Assembly: GCA_943330855.2 (NCBI GenBank)
Contig: CALQJI020000019.1
Span: forward strand, 1 to 64,000
Origin: Klebsiella pneumoniae
GTDB taxonomy: Bacteria; Verrucomicrobiota; Verrucomicrobiia; Limisphaerales; SXTU01
Length of the DNA: 64,000 nt
Reading direction: 5' to 3'
The notes under the pieces: generated by a model
What the model was told of the DNA's origin: nothing
The model's input: only the letters and a program-made list of their open reading frames with translations
Database searches by the model: none
Program-made: the position numbers and the translations under genes
Shown here: piece after piece, positions 1-8,890 of the stretch
Layout of the letters: the number at the start of each line of letters is the position of its first letter
How positions within the stretch are numbered: position 1 is the first letter of the stretch

Positions 1-2820
1 AAATGCACGGTAAGGGCTCGAACGGAGAGGTTTTCAGGCGGCCCCTCAACCCAACGGGTTCCGTGCAACGCCGGAGAACAACCCCGCCTGTTTTCCCCTC
101 TAAAAGCTGCTTTCTCGGGTTTCTACCCACTAAGTTCCCCGAATACCCTAAAAAACTCGTGGCTCGTGGACCCGCTACTTAATGCCGGAAATTCCGTGAG
201 CGTGCTGGACTACTCCATTGGCTCGCTCGCGATCGGCACTCACACGATCAAGATCAAAACGGATGCGACAGGAACCGTCTTGGAAAGCAACGGGAGCGAC
301 AACGAATACACCAAAACCATCACCGTCACGGGGCCGAATCTCACGCCCTACCAACCGAGCGGATGGTCAGACAAGATCGTTGTTTCCAAAACTTCCGGAA
401 TCACGACTGACAGCAGTGGTCTGACTCAAACGGATACACTGTATCTGAATTGGGCGGTCATTAATGACGGCAGTTTGCCAACTACGAATCGGTTCTACAC
501 CGCGCTCTACGTTGATGGAGTTCGCAAAACTTCCTGGTCCAGCGACCCTCCTTTGAACGCTGGCTCATTCATCAAGGTTCAAGACTACGCGCTTGGTTCT
601 CTCGCGATTGGCACGCACACGCTTAGGATTGTAGCCGATTTTACAAACGGCATCCCGGAGAACTCTGAGGTGGATAATGAATACACGAAGACGATCACGA
701 TTGCAGATAACGATCCAAACGATGGAATTGCAGGTGCGTTTGCACTCGGTGCAATGAACCAGACGCGCACTGGACTTGGGCAAATCGCCTCACCCACGGA
801 CGTGGACATATTCTCTTTCACTGTTGCGGCAGGACAACGCATCTCGTTTGACATTGACCAGACATCACTCGGATTCAACTCCTACATTCGCCTCTTCAAT
901 TCAAGTGGGGCACAACTCGCAGCGAACGACAACGCACACGGGCCAGGACCAGAGGAAATCAGCACCGAGAACTCCTATCTAGATTTCACGTTCAGCAGCG
1001 CCGGAACATACTACTTGGGCGTCTCTGGCGCAGGCAATACGAACTACAATGCTGTCACGGGGACCGGTGATTCAAGCGGCAGCACAGGCCTTTACACGCT
1101 GGTTGTCTCGCCTGGTTTGGCCGGGACTGCAAAACGTGACGGGAACAGCACCGAATACCCCGTTGATATTCTGTCGATAGACGGCAAAGCAATCGACCCT
1201 GCAAAGCGAACTTGGATTGTGACGCATGGCTGGACGTCTTCGCGGGCCGCTCCGTATATTGCCACCACGGCCTCCAACCTGGCCTTGCGCTATCCCCAGG
1301 ACCAAGTCTTGACTCTCGATTGGAGTGCAGCGGCGGTCAGCTCATCTAAAATCTTTGATGCAGCTGCTGAGGACGCAATCAAGAATGTCGGCATTTTTGC
1401 AGCGGATGCGCTCCTCCAGCGGGGGTTCACGGGCGACAAGCTGAATTTAGTCGGCCACAGCTGGGGAAGTTACGTCTCGGACGAGTTGGCCGAGCGCATT
1501 CCGGGAGGGGTGAACACAATCGTCGTCCTCGACCCAGGAGAAGACCATTGGTTGAACAAATTTTATGACCCTCACGCAGCTAACGAAGTGAACTTCGCGC
1601 AACACTCGATGTTCTCTTGGGCATTTTTCAGCTCCGACCGGCTCCTTTTGGTGGGGCCGAACGCAGGCGACGAAACCACACCGACAACCGCCGATGAAGC
1701 CTTTGTGGTTCAGGGCACAACCCACAATGACATCGTCTTCATGTTCGCGGCTTTCCTCGCGAATCCGGCCGCTCCGTTCGCAGCTTACTTCGACATGAAT
1801 CGCCTGTTGAATCATTCTCCCGGCCCATGGCTGCCGAACCAAGTGGACTACTCTGGGGGGGCGGCACCTGGGGGCGGCTACGAAGCGGTTTTGAGCCTCG
1901 GCGCAGACCAGCAAACCGCGACGGACATCGACTACTCTAAGAAACCAGCCAGCCTCAAGGTAACGAGTGTCAGCACGCTGACTATCGCGAATAACGACGC
2001 AAGCCCATTGCCGGGCAAGGGGACGGATTATGGCACGATTCTGATGGGCACCAACGGAGCGACGAATTACTTCACACTAAGCAACTCCGGTGGCACCAAC
2101 CTTCAGATTCAGTCAGTCGCAGTCCCGGCGGGGTTCCAAATAGTAACTTCTCCGTCCACCTTGCTGCGTTGGGACCAGAGCACGGTGCTGGGCGTTCGCT
2201 TTGCACCCGGAGCAGCAGGCACGTTCAGCGGTAATGTGTTCATCACGAACAACGCCCCCGGCAGCGCACCCTTTCGCTTCGCCATCACCGGAACCGCGAC
2301 AAATCCGCCCTCTCCTCCTGTTATCGGTGTTCATCCCACGAACCAATTTGGTGTGGCTGGAAGCAACGTGCTGCTCTCCCTCAGCGTAACCGGCACCCCC
2401 GCTCCCAGTTTTCAGTGGCTGAAAAATGGACAGGCCATCACCGGCGCGACCAACTCCACGCTCAACCTCACAAACCTAGTGAGGACTGCCGGCGGAGTCT
2501 TCTCCGTATTCGTCACGAACCAACTCGGCACCGCGACAAGCAGCAACGCAACTGTCCGTGTGCTGTTTCCTCAGCAGTTTTCGCAGGCACCTGTCCGGCT
2601 GGGGAACGGACAAGTGCGGCTGGTGTTCGGCGACCCGGTTGGTTCCGCACTCACTGCGAACGAACTCACGAACTTCGTCGTTGAGGCTGCTACCAACGTC
2701 CTTTCCACGAATTGGGTTCGCTACACGAACGGCTTCTCCATCGTCGGCGGCAAGGTTCAGTTCGATGACCCGGATGCGCCCGGTTCTCCCCGCCGCTTCT
2801 ATCGGGTCATCGAGCGTTGA
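1..2820 (+). CDS. Exported multidomain lipase-like protein (5'-partial)
   Basis: The reading frame is open to the window edge and shows no signal peptide, so the gene is 5'-partial; an internal GTG lies at 166. Two similar repeats (about 150-335 and 350-700) share SW..DP.LNAG, GSLAIGTHT and DNEYTKTIT and look like CARDB-type beta-sandwich modules. A pre-peptidase C-terminal (PPC) domain follows (about 712-1105), then a lipase-type alpha/beta hydrolase (about 1120-1840) with the nucleophile elbow GHSWG at 1453-1467. The 3' part encodes a choice-of-anchor D (ASPM/HYDIN-like) domain (about 2010-2310), an Ig-like domain (about 2320-2570) and a tail ending FYRVIER. Inference: a secreted or surface lipase/esterase with adhesion modules; the substrate is unknown. 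The first 120 bases match the repeat poorly, so the true N terminus is unresolved. Confidence 0.75.
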   Translation, partial: KCTVRARTERFSGGPSTQRVPCNAGEQPRLFSPLKAAFSGFYPLSSPNTLKNSWLVDPLLNAGNSVSVLDYSIGSLAIGTHTIKIKTDATGTVLESNGSDNEYTKTITVTGPNLTPYQPSGWSDKIVVSKTSGITTDSSGLTQTDTLYLNWAVINDGSLPTTNRFYTALYVDGVRKTSWSSDPPLNAGSFIKVQDYALGSLAIGTHTLRIVADFTNGIPENSEVDNEYTKTITIADNDPNDGIAGAFALGAMNQTRTGLGQIASPTDVDIFSFTVAAGQRISFDIDQTSLGFNSYIRLFNSSGAQLAANDNAHGPGPEEISTENSYLDFTFSSAGTYYLGVSGAGNTNYNAVTGTGDSSGSTGLYTLVVSPGLAGTAKRDGNSTEYPVDILSIDGKAIDPAKRTWIVTHGWTSSRAAPYIATTASNLALRYPQDQVLTLDWSAAAVSSSKIFDAAAEDAIKNVGIFAADALLQRGFTGDKLNLVGHSWGSYVSDELAERIPGGVNTIVVLDPGEDHWLNKFYDPHAANEVNFAQHSMFSWAFFSSDRLLLVGPNAGDETTPTTADEAFVVQGTTHNDIVFMFAAFLANPAAPFAAYFDMNRLLNHSPGPWLPNQVDYSGGAAPGGGYEAVLSLGADQQTATDIDYSKKPASLKVTSVSTLTIANNDASPLPGKGTDYGTILMGTNGATNYFTLSNSGGTNLQIQSVAVPAGFQIVTSPSTLLRWDQSTVLGVRFAPGAAGTFSGNVFITNNAPGSAPFRFAITGTATNPPSPPVIGVHPTNQFGVAGSNVLLSLSVTGTPAPSFQWLKNGQAITGATNSTLNLTNLVRTAGGVFSVFVTNQLGTATSSNATVRVLFPQQFSQAPVRLGNGQVRLVFGDPVGSALTANELTNFVVEAATNVLSTNWVRYTNGFSIVGGKVQFDDPDAPGSPRRFYRVIER

Positions 2821-3056
2821 AGGCCACGCGGCAGTGCGGCCCTACCACGCCCCCCGTAGGTGGCGACGTGAGGAGTCTCTATCTGAATCCCGCACTCCGC
2901 GTTCCGAGTTGATTGGAGACTCGTCACCTCGTCACCTACGACCCCGCAGCGCGGCCTGCCCTGTGTGCGGCATCCCTTGGGCAAACTTTGCTCAGAAATT
3001 TCTGGCATCCCCCTTTGCAAGCCCGCCCTGCTCGCCTACGCTCTGCTGCATAACGC

Positions 3057-4589
3057 ATGAAGAGCTTGTTAATCTGGTTGGTTGTTCTCGGCACCTTGGG
3101 CGGGGGCGGTTACTACGCTTACCAAAAATGGCCGGACAAGGTCGCGTTTTGGAAGACCGCTGCGAAGGCGGAGGATGCCGCCAAGAAGTTCGCGCGGCCC
3201 ACCACCGCCGTCGTCGTCCCGCGCAACATCAGCTTCGCCATCAGCGCGGCCGGTGAGATCACGCCGGCCGAGCAGGTCTCGGTGCGGCCCGAGGTGAGCG
3301 GGCGCATTGCCACGATGCCGGTGGACCTTGGCGACAAGGTCAAAAAGGGTGCCGTGCTCTTCACACTCGATGACTCTGATTTGCAGATTGAGCGTAGCCA
3401 GCGTCAGACGGAAATCGAGGCGACCAAGCTGCAAATCGAGGGCGCGCGGCTCACCTTGGAGAAGCTTCAGCTCGACTTCGATCGCACCAAGCAGATTTTC
3501 GAGAACAAACTTCCCCTGGATCGCAGCCAGCGGCAGACGGACATCGAGGCGGCCAAGCTCCAGATCGAAGGCGCCCGGCTCGCGCTCGAGAAGTTGCAGC
3601 TCAACTTCGACCGCGCCAAGCAGCTCTACGACAACAAGCTCTTGGCGAAGGAAGTTTTCGAGAACGCTAAGGCTGAGCTCGATCAGGCGCGCAACACCCA
3701 CGCGCTCGCCCGCAACAACTACGACAAGCTGCTCACGCGGGAAGTCCTCGAGAACGCGAAGATCGACGTGGACCTGGCCCGCAACAACCACGCGCTCGCC
3801 CGCAACAGTTACGAGCGTTCGCTCAAGGCGCTGCAGCTCGTGGAGGACCGGATTTCCAAGACGAAGAACACCGCGCCGTTCGACTGCACCATCCTCACGC
3901 GGCCGGTGTCCGTGGGCCAGGCGGTGTCCGGCTCCGGCGGCGTCAACAGCGGCACCGAGGTGCTCACCGTGGCCGACCTCAGCGAACTCATCATCAACGC
4001 GCACATCAATCAGGCCGACGTGACGCGCTTGACGGTGAACCAGAAAGTGCAAATCGAGGTCGAAGCCGTCGCCGGTTTGAAGCTCTTCGGGCGCGTGGAC
4101 CGCATCGCGCCGCAGGCGACGATCAAGAACGGGATCAAAGGCTTTTCCACCCGCATCATCGTGAAGAACGACGAGAAGTCCGGCGTGCGCCCCGGTATGA
4201 CAGCCAACCTCACCATCCCGCTGCAAGCCGCCGACAACGTGCTGGCCGTCCCGTTGGCGGCGGTCTTCAGCGACCAAGGCGAGCGCTTTGTTTATGTGAA
4301 GCAGGGCGAGAAATTTGCGCGCTCCCCGATTTTGTTAGGCGTGACTGACTATGACTTCGCTGAGGTGACGAAGGGTTTGGAGGGCGGCGAAACCGTCTCG
4401 CTGATCACGCCCGCAGACGAGGTCGGGAAAGTCCAGCAAGCCTTCGGCGCAGCGGCCAAAGGCGGCAAGGGGGGAGGGAAAGGCGGCGGCAAAGCTGGCG
4501 AAAGCAAGGACGGATCCAAAGGCGGCAGCGCCCCAAGCAGCGGTGGCAAAGGCGGCGCCGGCGAGCGCAAAGGCCCGCCCGGCCAATAA
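3057..4589 (+). CDS. MacA/HlyD-type periplasmic adaptor of an efflux system
   Basis: A 510-residue membrane-fusion (adaptor) protein. It has one N-terminal membrane anchor (residues 1-22), a lipoyl half-motif (VRPEVSGRIATMPVDLGDKV, about 77-96), a long coiled-coil hairpin (about 108-285), the second lipoyl half and a beta-barrel (PGMTANLTIPL). Such proteins bridge an inner-membrane transporter to an outer-membrane channel. The hairpin carries two in-gene duplications: a 129-bp unit (from 3396 and from 3525, both starting SQRQT.IEA.KLQIEGARL) and a 90-bp unit (from 3651 and from 3741, EV.ENAK...D.ARN.HALARN). The C terminus is a Gly/Lys-rich tail (KGGKGGGKGGGK). The next gene, 38 bp downstream, is a MacB/LolD-like ATPase, so the two probably form one operon. 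No permease gene follows. Confidence 0.88.
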   Translation: MKSLLIWLVVLGTLGGGGYYAYQKWPDKVAFWKTAAKAEDAAKKFARPTTAVVVPRNISFAISAAGEITPAEQVSVRPEVSGRIATMPVDLGDKVKKGAVLFTLDDSDLQIERSQRQTEIEATKLQIEGARLTLEKLQLDFDRTKQIFENKLPLDRSQRQTDIEAAKLQIEGARLALEKLQLNFDRAKQLYDNKLLAKEVFENAKAELDQARNTHALARNNYDKLLTREVLENAKIDVDLARNNHALARNSYERSLKALQLVEDRISKTKNTAPFDCTILTRPVSVGQAVSGSGGVNSGTEVLTVADLSELIINAHINQADVTRLTVNQKVQIEVEAVAGLKLFGRVDRIAPQATIKNGIKGFSTRIIVKNDEKSGVRPGMTANLTIPLQAADNVLAVPLAAVFSDQGERFVYVKQGEKFARSPILLGVTDYDFAEVTKGLEGGETVSLITPADEVGKVQQAFGAAAKGGKGGGKGGGKAGESKDGSKGGSAPSSGGKGGAGERKGPPGQ

Positions 4590-4593
4590 GCTC

Positions 4594-4621
4594 CTTTCAA
4601 CTTTCACCCTTCAGCTTTCAA
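4594..4621 (+). repeat. Heptanucleotide array, 4 units
   Basis: Four contiguous 7-bp units, CTTTCAA, CTTTCAC, CCTTCAG and CTTTCAA, fill the gap between the adaptor and ATPase genes and end 6 bp before the ATPase ATG. They occupy the place where a ribosome binding site would be expected, and no clear Shine-Dalgarno is visible. Confidence 0.75.
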
Positions 4622-4627
4622 CCCGGC

Positions 4628-5386
4628 ATGTCCCTGATCGAACTCCGCGGCGTCAGCAAAATCTACCACCTCGGTGGTGAGGAGATCCGCGCGCTCGACA
4701 ACGTGGACCTCGACATCGAGGGCGGCGAGTTCATCTCCATCATCGGACCTTCCGGCAGCGGCAAGTCCACGCTCATGCACATCCTGGGCTGCCTTGATTC
4801 GCCTTCGAAGGGCAGCCTCAAGCTCGATGGCACCGAGATCGCCAGCGCTTCGGCGCGCGAGTTGGCACGCATCCGCAACCAGAAGATCGGGTTCGTCTTC
4901 CAGTTCTTCAACCTGCTGCCCAAGTTGAACGTCCTTCAAAATGTCGAGCTGCCGCTGGTCTATGCCGGTTGCAGCTCCCGCGAACGCCGCGAGCGCGCGA
5001 TGGACGCGCTCCGCCTCGTCGAGATGGACAACCGCGCCAAGCACCGCCCCATGCAACTCTCCGGTGGCCAGCAGCAGCGCGCCGCCATCGCCCGCGCGCT
5101 GGTGAACAGCCCCAAGATCGTCTTCGCCGACGAGCCAACCGGCAACCTCGACTCCCACACCGGCGAGACCATCCTGAAACTCTTTCACGACCTCAGCCTC
5201 AAAGGCCGCACCATCATGCTCGTGACGCATGACCCGGAGATCGCGGCGGTCACCCCGCGCAAGATCGAGATTCGCGACGGCAAGATTGCGAAGAACGTGG
5301 ATGCGCGATTGGCCGGGCAGATGGATGGGCCGAAATTCACGGTCGGACAGGCCGGGACGCCGAGTTCTCCTGCGTTGCCAAGCTAG
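4628..5386 (+). CDS. ABC transporter ATP-binding protein, MacB/LolD-like
   Basis: A 252-residue ABC ATPase with Walker [10 protein letters not shown] (residues 40-48), Q-loop [14 protein letters not shown], signature LSGGQQQR, Walker [13 protein letters not shown] and switch His in VTHDPEI. The sequence is closest to the MacB/LolD/FtsE class, which drives mechanotransmission of substrates or lipoproteins rather than classic pumping. The ATPase core is followed by about 25 extra residues with no recognisable motif. It lies directly behind the MacA-like adaptor. The FtsX/MacB-type permease that should complete the machine is absent here; the next gene is ychF, so the permease must be encoded elsewhere or is missing. 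Confidence 0.93.
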   Translation: MSLIELRGVSKIYHLGGEEIRALDNVDLDIEGGEFISIIGPSGSGKSTLMHILGCLDSPSKGSLKLDGTEIASASARELARIRNQKIGFVFQFFNLLPKLNVLQNVELPLVYAGCSSRERRERAMDALRLVEMDNRAKHRPMQLSGGQQQRAAIARALVNSPKIVFADEPTGNLDSHTGETILKLFHDLSLKGRTIMLVTHDPEIAAVTPRKIEIRDGKIAKNVDARLAGQMDGPKFTVGQAGTPSSPALPS

Positions 5387-5396
5387 GGAAACGCTG

Positions 5397-5469
5397 ATTT
5401 AACCACAGAGACACAGAGTTCACCGAGAAAAGCCGGTGAAATCCCCTCTCTGTGCCTCGGTGGTTAAAT
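5397..5469. repeat. Inverted repeat of the ACCACAGAG type
   Basis: The outer arms ATTTAACCACAGAG... (from 5397) and ...CGGTGGTTAAAT (to 5469) pair at about 20 of 22 positions. An inner hairpin, TTCACCG with CGGTGAA, lies between them. The element could form a cruciform or a long RNA stem-loop between the ABC gene and ychF. There is no T-tract, so it is not an obvious intrinsic terminator. A related 8-9-bp periodicity (CACAGAGA, CACAGAGTT) is visible in the left arm. Confidence 0.75.
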
Positions 5470-5616
5470 GCTTTGTTCAGCGCCCTAGTCGCCGTTGATC
5501 ACTGGCACCATGCAAGGCGAAGGCGGAACGGTTTGGCGAGTTGCGCACGAATCTGGGCTTTACCCGGCCTTTGCGCTTGCAAAGCCACTGCTGCGGCGCA
5601 CGCTCTGCGCCCTCTT

Positions 5617-6720
5617 ATGCTCAAAGCTGGAATCGTCGGTCTGCCCAACGTCGGCAAGTCCACCCTGTTCAACGCCGTCACCCGCACCCGCAAGGCCGAG
5701 GCGGCGAATTACCCCTTCTGCACCATTGACCCCAACGTCGGCGTCGTGACCGTGCCCGACGAGCGGATGTATGTGCTTCAGAAGATTGCCAAGACCAGCG
5801 TCGTCATCCCCGCCGCCATCGAGTTCGTGGACATCGCCGGCCTCGTGAAGGGCGCGAGCGCGGGCGAGGGTTTGGGCAACAAGTTCCTCACCCACATCCG
5901 CGAGGTGGACGCCATCGTGCAGGTCGTCCGCTGCTTCGAGGACGCCGACATCCACCACGTCACCGGCACCGTGGACCCCGTCCGCGACATCGAGATCATC
6001 AACACGGAGTTGGTCCTCGCCGACCTCGAGTCCGTGAAGAAGCGCCGCGAGAAAGTCGCCAAGGACGCCAAGCGCGGCGACAAGGCTGCCATCGCAGAGG
6101 ACGCCGTGCTGGCGAAGTTCGAGCCCGTCCTCGACAGCGGCAAGCTCGCGCTCTCCGTCCAACTCACGCCCGAGGAGAAGGTCATCTCCCGCACCTTCTG
6201 GCTGCTCACGGACAAGCCCACCATCTTCGCCTGCAACGTGAAGGAGTCCGACCTCGCCACCGCCGAGACGAACGCCTACGTGCAGAAAGTCCGCGACTAC
6301 ACCAAGACGAACCTCGCCTGCGAAGCCGTCGTCATCAGCGCGCAAATCGAGAGCGACCTGACTGACCTGACGCCCGAGGAGGCGAAGGCGTTTCTCAAGG
6401 AGCTGGGCGTGGACGAGAGCGGCGTGGGCGCGCTCATCCGCGGCACCTATCACCTGCTCGGCCTGCGCACCTACTTCACGGCGGGCGAGAAGGAAGTCCG
6501 CGCGTGGACCATCCACGCCGGCGACACCGCGCCCAAGGCGGCGGGCGTCATCCACTCCGACTTCGAACGCGGCTTCATCAAGGCCGAGACCGTGGCTTAC
6601 AACGACTTGGTGAACTGCGGCTCCGTCGCCGTCGCGCGCGAGAAAGGCCTCTACCGGATGGAAGGCAAGGAATACGTGGTGAAAGACGGCGACGTGCTGC
6701 TGTTCAAGTTCAACGTGTAG
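5617..6720 (+). CDS. ychF: Ribosome-binding ATPase/GTPase YchF
   Basis: A 367-residue Obg-family P-loop protein. P-loop GLPNVGKST is at residues 8-16 and the switch region contains EFVDIAGLVKGAS. The C-terminal TGS domain is intact (RTYFTAGEKEVRAWTI, HSDFERGFIKAE). The frame is open further upstream to 5452, but the conserved start MLKAGIVGLPNVGKS fixes the ATG at 5617 and gives the usual family length (about 363). YchF hydrolyses ATP, binds ribosomes and takes part in stress responses. It is a single cytosolic gene with no evident operon partner. Confidence 0.96.
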   Translation: MLKAGIVGLPNVGKSTLFNAVTRTRKAEAANYPFCTIDPNVGVVTVPDERMYVLQKIAKTSVVIPAAIEFVDIAGLVKGASAGEGLGNKFLTHIREVDAIVQVVRCFEDADIHHVTGTVDPVRDIEIINTELVLADLESVKKRREKVAKDAKRGDKAAIAEDAVLAKFEPVLDSGKLALSVQLTPEEKVISRTFWLLTDKPTIFACNVKESDLATAETNAYVQKVRDYTKTNLACEAVVISAQIESDLTDLTPEEAKAFLKELGVDESGVGALIRGTYHLLGLRTYFTAGEKEVRAWTIHAGDTAPKAAGVIHSDFERGFIKAETVAYNDLVNCGSVAVAREKGLYRMEGKEYVVKDGDVLLFKFNV

Positions 6721-6779
6721 CGCTGCCCTTTTGGCCTTTGCCCTTGCCAAGCGGAGGGGCCATTTCTACCGTCCTTCGT

Positions 6780-7181
6780 ATGGATTCGCAGTTGGCCCAA
6801 TACGTTCCGGTGCTGTTCCTCCTCCTCGTGGCCCTCGCCATCGCGGGCGGCATTCTCATCCTCTCCGAGATCGCCGGGCGCCTGCTCAACCGCAAGATCG
6901 CCGCGCGCACCACGCAGGTGAAGGACATCCCCTACGAGTGCGGCATGCTCCCCATCGGCGGCGGCAGCTCTCGTTTCTCGGTGAAGTTCTACCTCGTGGC
7001 GATGCTCTTCATCCTGTTCGACATCGAAGTGGTCTTCCTCTACCCGTGGGCGGTCGTCTATCGGGAAGTCCTCGCCCAAAACGCCGCGCTCATCCTCGGC
7101 TCGATGGCATCCTTTGTCGGCATCCTCTTCGTCGGCTACATCTACGCGTTGAAAAAAGGCGCGTTGGATTGGAAAAGCTAA
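6780..7181 (+). CDS. nuoA: NADH-quinone oxidoreductase subunit A (orphan)
   Basis: A 133-residue integral membrane protein with three predicted TM segments (about 8-28, 75-97 and 101-122). It has the family signatures YECGMLP after TM1 and KFYLVAMLFILFDIEVVFLY around TM2. NuoA is part of the membrane arm of complex I. The start is the ATG at 6780, 59 bp after ychF. The usual neighbours nuoB-N do not follow; the next gene is a phosphohexomutase. This is either a detached nuoA copy or the product of a split nuo operon. Confidence 0.92.
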   Translation: MDSQLAQYVPVLFLLLVALAIAGGILILSEIAGRLLNRKIAARTTQVKDIPYECGMLPIGGGSSRFSVKFYLVAMLFILFDIEVVFLYPWAVVYREVLAQNAALILGSMASFVGILFVGYIYALKKGALDWKS

Positions 7182-7190
7182 GTTAGCGGA

Positions 7191-7222
7191 GTTGAAGCGT
7201 TGAAGAGTTAAAGGGTGAAGAG
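7191..7222 (+). repeat. Octanucleotide array, 4 units
   Basis: Units GTTGAAGC, GTTGAAGA, GTTAAAGG and GTGAAGAG lie in the gap between nuoA and the phosphohexomutase. A GTG at 7215 inside the array is a possible upstream start for the next gene, but belonging to a repeat makes it less likely than the ATG at 7242. Confidence 0.65.
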
Positions 7223-7241
7223 TTTTCCCAACCACCTCCCC

Positions 7242-8678
7242 ATGAGCATCCAAATCAAATTCGGCACCAGCGGCTGGCGCGGCCTCATCGCGCGCGACTT
7301 CACCTTCGAGGGCGTCCGCCTCGCCGCCCAAGGCATCGCCGACTACCTCAACTCGGAACTCAAAACTCGGAACTCAAAACTCGCCGGACGAAAGCCCGTC
7401 GTCATCATCGGTCACGACACCCGCTTCCTCGGACGCGAGTTCAGCCTCGCCGTCGCCGAGGTGCTTGCCGCCAACGGTCTCACCTGTCTCCTTTGCCAGC
7501 GCGACGCCCCCACGCCCGTCATCGCGCACACCATCCGCGTCCGCAAGGCCATCGGCGGCATCAACATGACCGCCAGCCACAACCCGGCGGAATACCAGGG
7601 GCTGAAGTTCTCCACCTACAACGGCGCGCCCGCCACGCCCGAAGTGACGAAGCAAATCGAGGACAACATCGCCCAGCGCCAGACCGCCGGCTGGACCTTC
7701 AAGGCCGCCGTTGTCGGCACGTTCTCCTGCAAGACCATTGACCCGCAGCCCGACTACTTTAAGCAGATTCGCAAGCTCATCGACTTCGACATCATCCGGA
7801 ACGCGAAGCTCAAGATCGCCGTCGAGCTGATGTATGGCACCGGGCGCGGCTACCTCGACACGCTCCTCACCGAGGACGGCGGCGCGAAGGTCACGGCCTT
7901 CCACAACGAGCTGAACCCGCTCTTCGGCGGCCACCACCCCGAGCCGGACGCGCACGGCATGGAAGAAGTCAGCAAGTTCGTCCTCGCGGGCAAGGCGCAG
8001 TTCGGCCTCGGCCTGGATGGCGATGCCGACCGCTTCGGCATTGTGGACAAGAGCGGCGTGTGGCTCACCCCGAACCAGATTCTCGCGCTCGCGCTCTACC
8101 ACCTGAAGAAAAACCGTGGCTGGACCGGCGCGGTCGTCCGCACCGTGCCCACGAGCCATCAGGTGGACGCCGTCGCTGAGTTGTTTGGCGTGAAACTCCA
8201 CGAGACCCCCGTCGGATTCAAATACATCGGAGCGCTCATGGAGAGCGAACCCGTCATCGTCGGCGGCGAGGAGAGCGGCGGCCTGAGCGTGAAGGGCCAC
8301 GTGCCTGAGAAGGACGGCATCCTCGCTTGCCTGCTCATGGCCGAACTCGTCGCGACCGAGAAGAAATCCCTCGGCCAGATCCTCAAGGCGCTGGAGAAGC
8401 AGACCGGCGAATTCCACACCACCCGCATCAACATCAAGATCAACCCCGAGACCAAGGACGCCCTGCTTGGCAAGCTGAAGGCTGGCCTCAAGGACGTGGG
8501 CGGCCTCCCCGTGGAGAAGTTTATCACCACCGACGGCTTCAAGTTCCTCCTGCCCAACCGCGAGTGGGTCGCCTTCCGCGCCAGCGGCACCGAACCGCTC
8601 ATCCGCTGCTACATCGAGGCCAAGTCCGCCAAGCAGATGAAGAAGCTGGAAGTCGCTTGCCGGAAGATTTTGGCCTGA
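7242..8678 (+). CDS. Phosphoglucomutase/phosphomannomutase family protein
   Basis: A 478-residue alpha-D-phosphohexomutase. The start is the ATG at 7242 (MSIQIKFGTSGWRG), matching the family N terminus. It carries the phosphoserine loop TASHNPAEYQG, the metal-binding loop GLDGDADRFG, the sugar-specificity loop GGEESGG and the phosphate-binding loop RASGTEPLIRCYIEA. It interconverts hexose 1- and 6-phosphates for cell-envelope or glycogen metabolism; specificity for glucose or mannose cannot be settled from sequence alone. An extra segment (about residues 37-48, SELKTRNSKLA) between the first helix and the GRKPVVIIGHDTR strand is encoded by a 7-bp repeat array (7350-7384) and looks like an insertion. 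Confidence 0.92.
   Translation: MSIQIKFGTSGWRGLIARDFTFEGVRLAAQGIADYLNSELKTRNSKLAGRKPVVIIGHDTRFLGREFSLAVAEVLAANGLTCLLCQRDAPTPVIAHTIRVRKAIGGINMTASHNPAEYQGLKFSTYNGAPATPEVTKQIEDNIAQRQTAGWTFKAAVVGTFSCKTIDPQPDYFKQIRKLIDFDIIRNAKLKIAVELMYGTGRGYLDTLLTEDGGAKVTAFHNELNPLFGGHHPEPDAHGMEEVSKFVLAGKAQFGLGLDGDADRFGIVDKSGVWLTPNQILALALYHLKKNRGWTGAVVRTVPTSHQVDAVAELFGVKLHETPVGFKYIGALMESEPVIVGGEESGGLSVKGHVPEKDGILACLLMAELVATEKKSLGQILKALEKQTGEFHTTRINIKINPETKDALLGKLKAGLKDVGGLPVEKFITTDGFKFLLPNREWVAFRASGTEPLIRCYIEAKSAKQMKKLEVACRKILA
7350..7384 (+). repeat. Heptanucleotide array inside the phosphohexomutase gene, 5 units
   Basis: Five contiguous 7-bp units, AACTCGG, AACTCAA, AACTCGG, AACTCAA and AACTCGC, lie in coding sequence and encode a hydrophilic loop before a conserved beta-strand. 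The reading frame is maintained. Confidence 0.85.
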
Positions 8679-8890
8679 GCGCAAGACGGAAGGCCGGCGG
8701 CCCTGCGTGACGACCCGTTCGTGGGCAGGTTTTTCCACTGAAAGAAGTTCACGCACCCACGCACCCGGCGGCTTCTAACTCGGGGCAAAGCCATCACGGC
8801 TTCGGCTTCCAGTATTCTCATTGCGTCGTGGCGAGTGGGCGGTAGGCTCCAACCCAAGTCATTTCAGCTCAGCTCACCCCAGCATTGTCT

